Below are positions 12,701 to 22,265 of a stretch of DNA of 64,000 nt, in pieces; position 1 is the first letter of the stretch, and every line of letters starts with the position of its first letter. The position numbers and the translations under genes were made by a program. The notes below the pieces were generated by a model that was not told the DNA's origin, did no database searches, and saw only the letters and a list, made by a program, of their open reading frames with translations. Origin of the DNA: Prillingera fragicola (Eukaryota; Basidiomycota; Tremellomycetes; Trichosporonales; Trichosporonaceae); the NCBI GenBank assembly GCA_002335605.1, contig BEDY01000011.1:558001-622000 (forward strand), written 5' to 3'.

Positions 12701-13283
12701 AAGTCGTTGACAATGCGAATACCGCGTCCACCACCACCCTCAAGCGCTTTCAGCAGCACCTTTGACCCCTTGGGCAGCGTGGTCGCAAACTGACGAATCT
12801 CCTCCAAGGACGCATCACTCGACGTCGACGGCAGGACCGGCACGCCACACTTTTTGGCAAAGGTCTTGCTCGCATGCTTGTCGCCAAACAGCTCGAGCGT
12901 CTCTGGCCGGGGACCAATCCAGATCATGCCCGCGTCAGCGACTGCTTGGGCAAACTCGGGGGATTCCGACAGAAACCCATAGCCGGGGATCACCGCGTCG
13001 GTGTGTGCGTCCTTGGCGGCGGCGATGAGGGCTGGGATGTCGAGGTAGGCGCGTGCACCGTGGCCGGGAATGAGAATGCGGGACTGGGCCGGAAGGGAGA
13101 GCAGGTGCGGCGCGTGTGTGCCCTCCGCCGAGGTGTAGATGCCGAGCGGGACGTGGCCGAGGGCAAGGATGGAGGACTGGATGCGGATCGCGATCTCGCC
13201 CCGGTTCGCTATGAGGATGCGCAGTGGGCGGTCTGGGGTTAGTGGCTGTGACGATGAGGGGACCTACTCTGTGACTGCACCAT
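9795..13283 (-). CDS. Single-chain biotin-dependent acyl-CoA carboxylase (BC-BCCP-CT)
   Basis: CDS is the complement of 9795-12495, 12533-13232 and 13268-13283 (1138 aa). Both introns are tiny (37 and 35 nt), and joining them restores RILIANRGE and GERECSLQRRHQKLIE. Residues 6 to about 430 form a biotin carboxylase: GYGFLSE near 90, the ATP-grasp glycine loop EGGGGRG near 170, ECNPRLQVEH near 306. A biotin carrier domain (about 515-590) carries SMKMEHT, with the biotinyl Lys near 551. From about 618 to the end is a propionyl/methylcrotonyl-type carboxyltransferase with both halves (YAEGGGGRPGD, MGGPAMIEGGG, then GFITGFMRVRGVTVG and SGGRMFGVTVRKAYGLGAQ). All three activities are thus fused in about 120 kDa, like bacterial single-chain long-chain acyl-CoA carboxylases and unlike the ~2200-residue eukaryotic ACC. 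No targeting sequence precedes the BC domain, so a cytosolic location is inferred. The acyl-CoA substrate is unknown. Confidence 0.9.
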
Positions 13284-13919
13284 TGTGGCTGCGTATGTGC
13301 CAGGTGTGAAGCAGAGTGAAAGAAAGAGATGTAGATGTGGGGTTGAGCTCGTTGTTCGGCCGTCGAGTCCGGCTATGTACAATCGCCCAAGCCGAGATCG
13401 GTCATCGCCGAACGACGCTCAACGCCGAGCTCGTCGTCGCTGTACAGTTGTTGTTCCGTGTTCATGGTGGGTAGGATACTGCATGGCGTGCTTTGTACTG
13501 TCCTTTTGGGTACGCGCATGCAGAGTATATGCACCCCGGTGTTGACTTGCAGACCTATACATGGTCATTAGCTTGAGCTGCGGGTTGTTTGAAGGGCGAC
13601 CTCCTTGGCGCCGATGAATGCACAAAATAAGCTGTCCCCAAGCGACAGCGCAAGCTATAGTGCGGCACACAAGAGAGTGCAGAACAGTACAGACATGCGA
13701 GCTCTCGAACATCACTTTGTGACTAGCTAGAGCTTGGCTGTGAAAACAACATTCATAAAGTCTCCTCCTGGGCTCCTGGGCGGTGAGTGTCAAAAGGAAT
13801 TGTAACGCCATTAGCCCCCTACATCAGTCAGATCTCCATTTGACCGTCAATCAACTCTCAAACATCGAGCAGGAAGACGCCAACACACGAGAGAGAGCAG
13901 CAAAAAGCAAAGGAAGAAC
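13284..13919. other. Intergenic, carboxylase promoter side
   Basis: Upstream region of the carboxylase and downstream flank of the tRNA. No ORF of note and no clear TATA box. The tRNA termination T-run lies at its right end. Confidence 0.5.
13902..13906 (-). terminator. Pol III oligo-T terminator of tRNA-Ser
   Basis: Five T residues on the minus strand, 13 nt past the tRNA discriminator base. This is the usual RNA polymerase III stop. Confidence 0.7.
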
Positions 13920-14000
13920 CGACATTGGCATGATTCGAACATGCGCTCCCGAAGGAAATTGATTTCGAGTCAATCGCGTTAACCACTCCGCCACAATGCC
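13920..14000 (-). tRNA. tRNA-Ser(CGA), intronless
   Basis: The minus strand folds as a class II tRNA of about 81 nt. The acceptor stem pairs GGCATTG with CAATGTC (one G-U), the D-arm region has GGCGGAGTGGTTAACGCG, and the anticodon stem ATTGA/TCAAT closes the loop CTCGAAA with anticodon CGA at 13965-13967. A long variable arm and the T-arm GCATGTTCGAATCATGC follow. The discriminator base is G, as expected for eukaryotic serine tRNA. CGA reads UCG serine codons. No intron next to the anticodon is seen. Confidence 0.93.
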
Positions 14001-14332
14001 TGTTGATGTTTGGCAGCTGGCGGCGCGAGGGTGATGCTGATTCAAGTTGCAGGCAGGAGCAGGGTGCAGTCTGGACGTTGTTTGGGGCGGCTTTGAGCTG
14101 CCCATGAAGACAGCAGTCTAATGTATGCCCTCAAGATGCTCTGAGAGTTAGAAGCAAGCTTTGGATGCCACAATGCAGCATCGGTGCCCAGTAGATGTAA
14201 CCCGTTGCTGAGCTTGTGTGAGTGACATTCAGTGTTTGGTCTCGATGGTTCTGGCGAGATCTGTCAATACGCGTTTTCCATTGAGTGGTAGCTATCAGGT
14301 CGCAGAGCTTCCTCACTCTCACGCTACCGAGC
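14001..14332. other. Intergenic, nothing seen
   Basis: Short gap between the tRNA 5' end and the 3' end of the F-box-like gene. No motif recognised beyond possible upstream tRNA elements. Confidence 0.5.
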
Positions 14333-15430
14333 CTAGAGCTCCTCATAAGTCTCGAGGGCAAACTGCTCCCAACCGACCTTTGCCACATACGCGTCGCGCG
14401 TGAGCAGACTCGCCATGCTGAGGAGCTTGTCAATCTTGTCGCGCCGCGCGGGCTTGATAGGCACGTCGAGTCCCTGGAGCCTCTTGAGCTTTTCGATAGT
14501 ATCCTCGTCTTCGCTTTTTTCGTCGTTGAAATCCATGTGCTGCTGGCACCACGCCCACATGCGCTGCTTGAACACGGCGGTGTAGCCGGGCCGCACCGAC
14601 TCGAGGCCGACGACAGTGTACTGCGTGCACGGCTCGCGGCCCATGATGAGCTCGATCGTGTCCATGATGAGGATGCGTTCGGCGATGCGCCCGACGTGGC
14701 CCCCGGGGAGAAGGCGCTTGAAGAGGGGGATAACGATCGTGACGTCGGTGACGCTGGCGGGGAGGTCGACGACGCCGTGATACATGTCGGCAATGGGAAT
14801 GTCGCTGCCTTTCATGTTGATGATGATCTTGGTGCACTTGTTCGGGATGCGAGCGCTGGCTTTGGGTGGACAGAGTTGAGGCTCTTCATCGTCGTAATCG
14901 TCGAAATCGTCGAAATCATAGTTGTCGTACATGTCCGGGTCGGGAGTTTCCGCCTCTTCAGTGGTGAAGAGCACCAGCGTGCGGGCTGGGCAAGGAAAGT
15001 ATGGCGTATACCCGCCACCCTCGATGGGGATCATGCGGAGCGTGTCGAGGTTGGCAAAGGCTGGAGCCAGAAGAGTGAGGTCGCAGGAAGGCGGCACAAA
15101 CCCGCAGACATCGAGAGTGCGCGTGGCGGAGACGAGCTCGAGGCTCGGGTGGGGCGGGAGCTGCGACCACGAGAGTGGACTGATTGGCTTGAGAGCGGGT
15201 ACGCGTACCATGTTGTTTTCCCAAGGGGACATGTCGTTTGGGCCCGGATAGGCGTGCACTAGGACTGATTTCTGGGTGTGGGACCTAGTGAGGACGAGGT
15301 GGGCGCACTGGATGTGGTCGACGGCGGCCTTGATGAGGCGGCTCACGAGGCGGAGGCGGGTGAGGGTTCCCCAGGAGCAATGGGTGAAGATGGCGTCAAA
15401 GATGTGGGGATGGGTGCTGTAGGTGAACAT
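14333..15430 (-). CDS. F-box-like protein, copy 1
   Basis: Single exon, 365 residues. The N-terminus (about 8-42, HIFDAIFTHCSWGTLTRL then RLVSRLIKAAVDHI) fits an F-box-like helix bundle that would bind Skp1 of an SCF ubiquitin ligase. The rest resembles the small lineage-specific F-box families of basidiomycete yeasts, with no LRR or WD repeats visible. An acidic tract rich in Asp and Tyr lies near 165-185 (DPDMYDNYDFDDFDDYDDEE). It is clearly homologous to the gene starting at 16196: both share PLSW..LP.HP, CDLTLLA.AF, IIINMKG, and a C-terminal end of the type VG.E.F.LET.E.L. The two are divergently oriented about 0.77 kb apart, as expected after an inverted duplication. Assignment as an F-box protein is by pattern only. 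Confidence 0.8.
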   Translation of the reverse strand: MFTYSTHPHIFDAIFTHCSWGTLTRLRLVSRLIKAAVDHIQCAHLVLTRSHTQKSVLVHAYPGPNDMSPWENNMVRVPALKPISPLSWSQLPPHPSLELVSATRTLDVCGFVPPSCDLTLLAPAFANLDTLRMIPIEGGGYTPYFPCPARTLVLFTTEEAETPDPDMYDNYDFDDFDDYDDEEPQLCPPKASARIPNKCTKIIINMKGSDIPIADMYHGVVDLPASVTDVTIVIPLFKRLLPGGHVGRIAERILIMDTIELIMGREPCTQYTVVGLESVRPGYTAVFKQRMWAWCQQHMDFNDEKSEDEDTIEKLKRLQGLDVPIKPARRDKIDKLLSMASLLTRDAYVAKVGWEQFALETYEEL

Positions 15431-16195
15431 GGTGATGATGTTGAGAGTGGTAAAGAGTACAAGTGAGAAGTATCAAGTGGTCGAGGGACAAGGTGTACAC
15501 GTACGCGGAAGCAGAAACACTCTACTCCTTTGCGCCCCTTCACCACCACCCACAGCGAACATGCATGCTGAACACTCCCTGCAGTAAAACTGCTCTTGCC
15601 CAACTCACTAGGCATACTCGTTGCGGAAGAGGGCATTGACGGGGCCGAGATGGCCGTCAACTGGCAGTGTGCTGTCGTGTGGCAGCCTCAACGCGGCCAT
15701 GCGTTCCTCACGCCCCATGTTCATCTCCGTGTACGCCTACACTTCCAGAGACACTCACGATATGCTTCTGCATATTCTGATTCCACGCAATGAATAGCCC
15801 ACCTCGGCACACTGGCACACTGGCACACTCGATGTTCTTCTTTATCTTGAAGACCTGGGAGACGCCACAAAGAAACACCAAGGTCAAGTAGTGCATTCAG
15901 GCACGCATCCACATGCGGACCAACTATGCTCCGCAGTTAACTGGGCATTGTTGTGAACATTTACCTCGACGCTGGGCATGAGTTCAAGCTCGGCTCAGAC
16001 AGGTAGCTGCATAGATGAGATAGTATAGATATTCCAGTCATCAGACTCAGACTGGGAAAGGAGAATGGCAATGTCCCCAGTGGAAGGACACTGTGCACTC
16101 GCGCCCGGGCCCTGCGCCACCGACAACCCCCAGCCCATCAACACATCCTCTGCTTCGTCCACTGTCACTTCATCCTTTCATCTTACTCTCGCTTC
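15431..16195. other. Shared divergent promoter region of the F-box-like pair
   Basis: About 765 bp between the two start codons. It contains a perfect 8-bp triplet repeat (15806-15829) and an AT-rich patch near 16018-16040, but no clear TATA box for either gene. Confidence 0.5.
15806..15829. repeat. Tandem repeat GGCACACT x3
   Basis: Three perfect head-to-tail copies of an 8-mer inside the divergent promoter region of the F-box-like pair. It could be a slippage product or a small regulatory array. Confidence 0.8.
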
Positions 16196-17371
16196 ATGCA
16201 AGTCAAAGCATCAGCCGTACCTCGCACGCTCGCCAAAAGTCGTATGCCAACCACACCAGTCCTCACAGAAGCCAGCTTTCCGCACATCATCGACAACATT
16301 CTGTCCTTTTCCTCGTGGACGACTTGGGTATCAGTTCGCTCCACATGCCGTCGTCTTAAAGCTCGTGTAGTTTTGCTTCAATGCAGAAGTCTTGTCCTCG
16401 TTTGGGAAGACGCAGGTCCACACTCGCTCAACGTCCGCGCTATCCGCTCCTCGAAAGACAATCCCTCCCTGTCCCACAACCCTTTGGCCGTGTACGACGG
16501 AGAATCTTCGGCCATCTACCATACCATCATGCGTATTCCAGGTCTTCGTACTATTTGCCCGCTATCCTGGTCACTGCTTCCCGTTCACCCAGGACTCCGC
16601 TTGACTTCCAACACGCGCGTTCTCCAGATTGCTGGGCCCGTTCCAGTGCCATGCGACCTCTCCCTTCTCGCCTCGGCCTTTCCCCATCTAGAGTTACTAC
16701 GCCTCACGGCCCCATTTGACACGGGGACTCTTTCATACGTTCCAGTGGTGGCACCAGTCATTGCCGTGTTTTGCAACAAGACTCCCCAAACTGTTCAAGC
16801 ACATGGCGCGCAGTGCCCTGCTGCCGCAAAGCGAACCTTTCCGGAGGGCTGCGAAACGGTCATCATCAACATGAAAGGCATGAACAGCCACGTTCTCGAG
16901 ATCATTCCGGACCTGTCAGCTTCAAGCATTAGGCGAGTCATCTTCACGGTCCCCTGCTACACCCGCATCGACCTGGGTGGCGTCGTGGACGAAGGCTTTG
17001 AGCCTCCCCAGACAATATTTCGTCTAGTGGAACTCATCACCACCGCCCCGCTCCACATCCAGTTTCTCATCGTCGGCGTCGAGCACATTGCCACCACCTT
17101 TCTCAGAACATTTTTCAACTCTATCCACGTTGTGGTGGGTCACGAGATCAGTTTCAGGCCCCAACCCGGGATGCACTTGACGTTCACCAACGTCGCGCCC
17201 AACACGGATGCCGTTCAGGCTGTTTTAGCCCACGAGGGAGTCGAGATTCCGAGCAGTAAGCAGGGGGCTATTACCCAAGTGTTGGAGCGTATTCGGCTTT
17301 GTACCAGTGCAGAGTACATGGCCGAGGTGGGGGAGGAGAGGTTTGAGCTCGAGACTGTAGAGTATCTCTGA
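16196..17371 (+). CDS. F-box-like protein, copy 2
   Basis: Single exon, 391 residues from the ATG at 16196. An in-frame ATG at 16244 (MPTTPVLTEASF) gives 375 and places the F-box-like segment nearer the start, so either may be used. That segment (PHIIDNILSFSSWTTW then VRSTCRRLKARVVL) aligns with copy 1, as do LRTICPLSWSLLPVHPGL, PCDLSLLASAFPHLELLRL, TVIINMKGM and the C-terminal AEVGEERFELETVEYL. Copy 2 lacks the acidic Asp/Tyr tract of copy 1 and is considerably diverged, so the duplication is old. A role as an SCF substrate receptor is inferred from the F-box-like pattern alone. Confidence 0.8.
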   Translation: MQVKASAVPRTLAKSRMPTTPVLTEASFPHIIDNILSFSSWTTWVSVRSTCRRLKARVVLLQCRSLVLVWEDAGPHSLNVRAIRSSKDNPSLSHNPLAVYDGESSAIYHTIMRIPGLRTICPLSWSLLPVHPGLRLTSNTRVLQIAGPVPVPCDLSLLASAFPHLELLRLTAPFDTGTLSYVPVVAPVIAVFCNKTPQTVQAHGAQCPAAAKRTFPEGCETVIINMKGMNSHVLEIIPDLSASSIRRVIFTVPCYTRIDLGGVVDEGFEPPQTIFRLVELITTAPLHIQFLIVGVEHIATTFLRTFFNSIHVVVGHEISFRPQPGMHLTFTNVAPNTDAVQAVLAHEGVEIPSSKQGAITQVLERIRLCTSAEYMAEVGEERFELETVEYL

Positions 17372-18136
17372 CGTACTCGAGTCTGAAGCTGGGCTCTCGG
17401 CTTGGTGGGGCACGTGACTTGGGGTTTGCTGGTACCCCCAGCACATGCATTGTACTTATGCCCGGTGGTCATCTATGCCACCTGCTTGCGTGCAGGGTGC
17501 TACAGCGGCTGGGGGTAGCATGGCAGTCCTGTTGGGTGTATCTCTCGCATACACTACTCGAGGCTCAATCTCTTATCTACCCCTGTCGTGTCCTGCCCCA
17601 CAGTCCCGCACCCTGGGTCGAGGGTCGTCCGGCCATATCAAGTTCCTGCCCACTCTGACTGATTACCTACAATGCTCCATCCTCCATCCGCCGCGTACCA
17701 GTGTTATGCCACGACCGTGAGCATGAACAAACCAGAGGACACGGGTGGAAGGAGCCGACAAGACTAGGACCAAAAGTGTCGTTATCGGGCTCCCGGCCGA
17801 GAAAACTGGCTTGCATGAGGCCCAGCCATCTCGACGAGCAGTGGCTGCCTTGGGCGGACCGCCTGCCGGTGCCTAGATAGACATCGAGAAGAAGTAGTCA
17901 GATGACTGACCCCAACATTACCTCGGAAGCTGAGAATCCGTCACCGAACTCACCCCAGTACGACTACGATGCCGGCCCCGTGATTAATGACAACACTGCG
18001 GATATGACGTCTTGTGCTGGAGTGCGCTTCTTGCTTCGATCTCTCTTGCCTGGCTTGCTCAAAAGGGCATTCCCCAGACCGAAGGTCATCTTTCCTCCCT
18101 CACAACGATCCCATCCATCCACTGCTGCAACGACAA
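17372..18136. other. Intergenic, nothing recognised
   Basis: Between the F-box-like copy 2 and a secreted membrane protein. Only short ORFs. An ATG at 17902 opens 90 codons without recognisable features, overlapping the presumed 5' leader of the next gene. Confidence 0.5.
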
Positions 18137-19918
18137 ATGCTGCAGTCAATCCTATTCCTAGCGCTAGCCGCTAGCAGCCTCGCCGCCGGCCCCACCAAGC
18201 GGCAGATCGCCGACGAGGCCGCCCTCGAGGCCCAAGACATGAAGCTCCTCGCCTTTGACTACAGCGTCAGCGACCATGCAGGCTTCATCCAGTGGTCCCC
18301 CAGCGGCACGGGCTCGGACTGGACGACGACCTACAACGAGAGCACGGGCACCGTCCCCGCCTACCCGGCCGCAGGCAGCAACGGGGGCGGTCCGCGCAAC
18401 TTTTCCGCGCTCGTCGGTAAAGGTGTCTCGGCCCACTGGACCGGCGACGGGATGGGCTCGGACAAGCAGGCCGGGACGCGCGGCGCGGGGTTCTATCTCT
18501 CGTTTACGGGGACGCAGATGTGGATCCTGGGCCACATGGAGAGCTGGGCTGCTGGGTCGTCGGCTCCGGGGCTGCTGATTGACAACTTTGCCGATGGCAG
18601 CAACATTACCTCTATGGCTGCGCCGCAGGGGGACCGCCTGGCTGATTCTGGGCCGCTCGACTTTTCGCGCTACGGCGTCACGTTCAAGTCGAACGTTGGC
18701 GGTCGGAACTGGAACGTCACGAGGCTCAAGTTTGTGACTGCCATGTTGACCCATGCGTGAGTTGCCCAGTAGCTAAGAGTGTGGCTGACGGCGTGCAGCG
18801 CGACGTGGGCGGACGTCACAGCTTACAAAGACAACGCTATTGTCTCTGCAGGCGAGACCGAGGACGATGCCGTGCAGCTCAGGCCCAACTCGCGCTGGGT
18901 CATTACCCGCGAGGGCGGCTCGCCCGGCTACCCTATTGCCCCTCTTGCCAATGGTGAGCGCTTTGTGCGATACCGGCGTGCTAACTGGTTAGTAGCCAAC
19001 GAAGACAATGACCAATACATTGCCAGCCAGGCCTACGTGACCCAGACAAAGGCCACGTTTGAGATTCCCATCCCGGCCAACACCTCCTTCCTCGAGGTGC
19101 GCGGTCTCGTCACCCCCGTCGGCGGGCCGTACACTGTGGAGATCATCTCCCTCGGCTCGGCTCCACACGGTCCCATCATTCAGGGAAACACCTACAGCCC
19201 GATGATTGACGACAGTATCTTTGCATTCACGCCGCTCGACCCGTCCGCGATGTGGAGTCTCAAGATGGTCGGAAACGACAACCCCGAGGGCTTCCCCATC
19301 CAGAGCGTCACGTATTACTCCAGCTTTGCGTAAGTACCTCGCGCTCGGCGTCACTGACCCGTCAGTCAGAGCCAGAACATCCAGTGGCCAGTGTGGGACG
19401 ACAAGAACGGCGACGGCGTCAGCGACGGCAGCTCAAACGAGGTCGCCAACACGAAAAAGCCCGTCAACAAGGGCGCGATCATTGGCGGCGTCATTGGCGG
19501 TGTCGCCGCTCTGGCCATCCTAGCCATGATTGGCCTGCACCACTACAACAAGAAAAAGCGCCTGGCCAAGCGCCGCCGCCGCACAATGTCGACCGACGCG
19601 ACGTTTACGCCCGACGACGACCCCGAGCGCCCCCACACCCCACCTGGCCAGACGCGCTACGGGTTCGGCCTCAAGTCGCCGCTCGGCTCGCCCACCTCCC
19701 CCAAGAGCCCCAAGGGCATGGTGCAGCAGATCCCGCTGTCGCCGCTCGGCGGAAAGAAAAAGTCCATCTCGTCGGCGGACGGCGTCGGCGTCGGTCGCGG
19801 CGCGGCCGACCCCGTGGCCCCGCAGAGCCACCCGTGGCATACCCTCGGCGACGATGAGGACGAGGAGCCGGCTAGGCCTGCGGCTGCCAAGCCCCACGAC
19901 TGGTCCAGGCGTGTATAG
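18137..19918 (+). CDS. Secreted-domain single-pass membrane protein, unknown function
   Basis: CDS joins 18137-18756, 18799-18953, 18996-19329 and 19366-19918 (553 aa). Introns are 36-42 nt with GTGAGT/GTGAGC/GTAAGT donors and CTGAC/CTAAC branches. The second has a TAGTAG acceptor, so it may end at 18992 or 18995. A signal peptide (MLQSILFLALAASSLAAG) leads into a roughly 420-residue outer domain with several N-x-S/T sites. Its two jelly-roll-like halves resemble the carbohydrate-binding-like ectodomains of many basidiomycete receptor-like proteins. A transmembrane helix (AIIGGVIGGVAALAILAMI) follows, then a basic stop-transfer (KKKRLAKRRRR) and a Ser/Pro-rich tail of about 110 residues with S/T-P phosphosites. 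I recognise the architecture but no named family. A cell-surface sensor or wall-linked protein is plausible. Confidence 0.82.
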
Positions 19919-20219
19919 GCGGTGGTGGTAAGGAGGCGGATGTTTACACTCGTTTTATAGTTCGTTGTACTTAATACAGACAGTTTATGAAGGAATTGCG
20001 ATTCGAGCGAGCGGGTTGGTCAATCGACCTGAGGATGGCCTGAAACTGGGACTAGTGCCATGTACACAGCCTGACCAGGAGATACTGACGCATGTCATGC
20101 AATGTCCTACTGTAATTGTACTATCATGACATGTACAAGCACATGATCGTGCTAAACTATCGACACACGCGTGAATAATCTGTCAAGGCGACTCAATCAA
20201 AACAACACTGCCCACGCCA
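19919..20219. other. Convergent 3' gap
   Basis: About 300 bp between two convergent genes. AT-richer sequence fits two 3' UTRs. No gene seen. Confidence 0.5.
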
Positions 20220-22265
20220 CTACTTGGTGTGCGCAGTCGGGGCATCACACGAAAACGCGACCAGGGCGCCTTTAGCATAACTCGCCTGGACCTGGAGCAC
20301 GCCCGCCCAGAGCCCCATGACTGCGAGCGCAATAATGCCCGCGGACAGCAGCACGAGGCCGAGCTTGAGGTACCACTTGGGGAAGAGGCCGCGCTTCCAC
20401 CTGCTCCACTGGGACCACGTATCTGCGCGGTTCGAGTATGGCTCGATTCCCGGGCGCCACTGGCCGTCGCCTTCTATTGCGTCGACTTGGATCCAGTGGC
20501 CGAGAAGCAGGAGCGGGGGCAGCGAGTAGGTCATCTGGAGAATGAAGACCGATCCGACGACAGTGTTAATGTCCTCTATGTTGGGGATTGCGCTGCCGAC
20601 TACCCAGCAGAGGATCCACCATGCGCACGTTGTGAGAAACCAGGGGAGCTTTGAGCCACGGGTAGTGAGCGAGGGGGCCTTGAAGACGCCGCGGCAGACG
20701 AGGCGGTAGAGGACCTTGCACCCGATGTGCGAGTAGAGGATTCCAACAGCGGCAGAGCAGTACAGGCCGATAATGTTGGTCATGCCTTGGAAGGCGCGGT
20801 TCGCAATGTTGATGGTGGGGAGGATGGACGTGTATTGACCTTGGCTGATGGTCAGCTAAGACAGGGGAAGGCGACTTACATAGAGTAGCCAAACAGGCCA
20901 AACAGCAGGTAGAGGGCCCAGCAGACAAACTGGGCCGTGAGAGCAGCACGCCAAAAGTCGCGTGGGCGGCGCATCTCGGCCATGAATTCGGTAAAGATTG
21001 TTGCTCCGCCGTAGGCAAAGACTGCAATTTGCAGGCCAGATACTTGGAGGTACCACCCCTTGGTCGTCTCTGGCACCCATACGCTGGTGCGAATCGGTTC
21101 CGACAAGTCGGCGTGCCCGCTCGTGGCGGGTACTGGGTCGTACAGCGTTACGCCAAACATGATCATGATCATGACGAGAATGTTGGCCATGAGGTTGACG
21201 TGCGTAACAATGGCAATGTTGCGCAGGGTCCTGAACTGGGACAAGGCGATGCCGGCAAGAGCAAAAAAGACATTGAGGGCGAGGAAACAGAGTTTAAAGT
21301 CGATAATCTCGCTCAAGCCGTGCCCGTCCATGATGAGAAACATGCCGACTTGCAGGATGAGCTGCAAGGTTTGCAACGTGTTGAACACGTACTTGCCGAC
21401 GGGCCCAAAGGTGCGCTCTGCCAAGTCGGCATACGACTTGACAGGGTAGCGCTGGCTGTCGAGGCGGAGGTAGAGCCTCCACAGGATTTGGCCGCTACCA
21501 AAGGCCAGGAGATAGAAGGCCGTGTAGACCATCACGCCAGGGGCATAACCCAACAGGTTGAACGTCTGTGGCGCGGTAAACCAACCGGCCATGTCGGTCA
21601 TGATGAGATAAAACACAACCTGCCACGAGGCCACGCGCATGAGCCTGTCATCAGCGCTGCTCGTTCGTCGAGACCCACCGATACACAGTCTCCTTTTCAG
21701 CCCGCGACACGAGAATCCCACTCGGGTTACGGCTTGGGCTCGGCAGACCCCGCTCAAGCATCTCGATATTCGCGGCGGCCTTGCCCTCCTCTCCCGATTG
21801 AGACCGGCTGTGCCCCGTGGCATCCGTGCCGCCACTCAACCGATGTGAGTCGGCGGGCACGGCCATGCCACCGCGCCAGGACGAGAACCGCTGGCCAACC
21901 CCGTGCAGTGCAGAGCTGAGCTGCTTGGCGTGGGTGGGGAAACGCTGGCCCTCGGACTTGGGGGTCACGGGCACGCCGTCGCCCGTGACGCGTTTGAAGA
22001 GCACCGTCCACGGCGCGTCGGGTACGGGGCGCTTGTCGTGCAGCTCGTACTGGCGCTCGAGGGCCGCGTAGTGCAGATACACCTCGAGGGGTTGGTAGTT
22101 TAGTGTCGCTGGGGTTAGTTTTGGCTCGCAATGGGAGAAGAACTCACGATCCTCTGTTGCGTCCTCGGGGTAGTGGTCTGGTTCTGGGTCGACTTCGTCG
22201 TTGGCGGGCGTGCGCCGCCGCAAGCCAAAGCCGTCGGCGGACGAGTTTGCGTTGGACGTCTGCAT
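20220..22265 (-). CDS. Amino-acid transporter, AAAP (Aa_trans) family
   Basis: CDS is the complement of 20220-20844, 20880-21644, 21679-22108 and 22148-22265 (645 aa). Splicing restores ATEDPTLNYQPLEVYLHY, ETVYRLMRVASWQ and FGYSIQGQYTSILP. The first intron (39 nt) is stop-free and in frame, so retention would only add 13 residues. About 180 hydrophilic residues at the N-terminus are followed by some eleven hydrophobic helices. The first bears ASWQVVFYLIMTDMAG, typical of fungal amino-acid/auxin-permease-family proton symporters, and YADLAERTFG follows the second or third. The substrate, probably neutral amino acids at the plasma membrane or vacuole, cannot be fixed from sequence. An upstream in-frame ATG at 22334 exists, but the one at 22265 fits better because the extra 23 residues look like leader sequence. 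Confidence 0.87.

Noticed and set aside
13920..14105. 84-codon minus-strand ORF over the tRNA
   Set aside because: Covers the tRNA-Ser gene, which folds correctly.
21029..21919. 296-codon plus-strand ORF opposite the amino-acid transporter
   Set aside because: Antisense of membrane helices, crosses an intron, no recognisable family.
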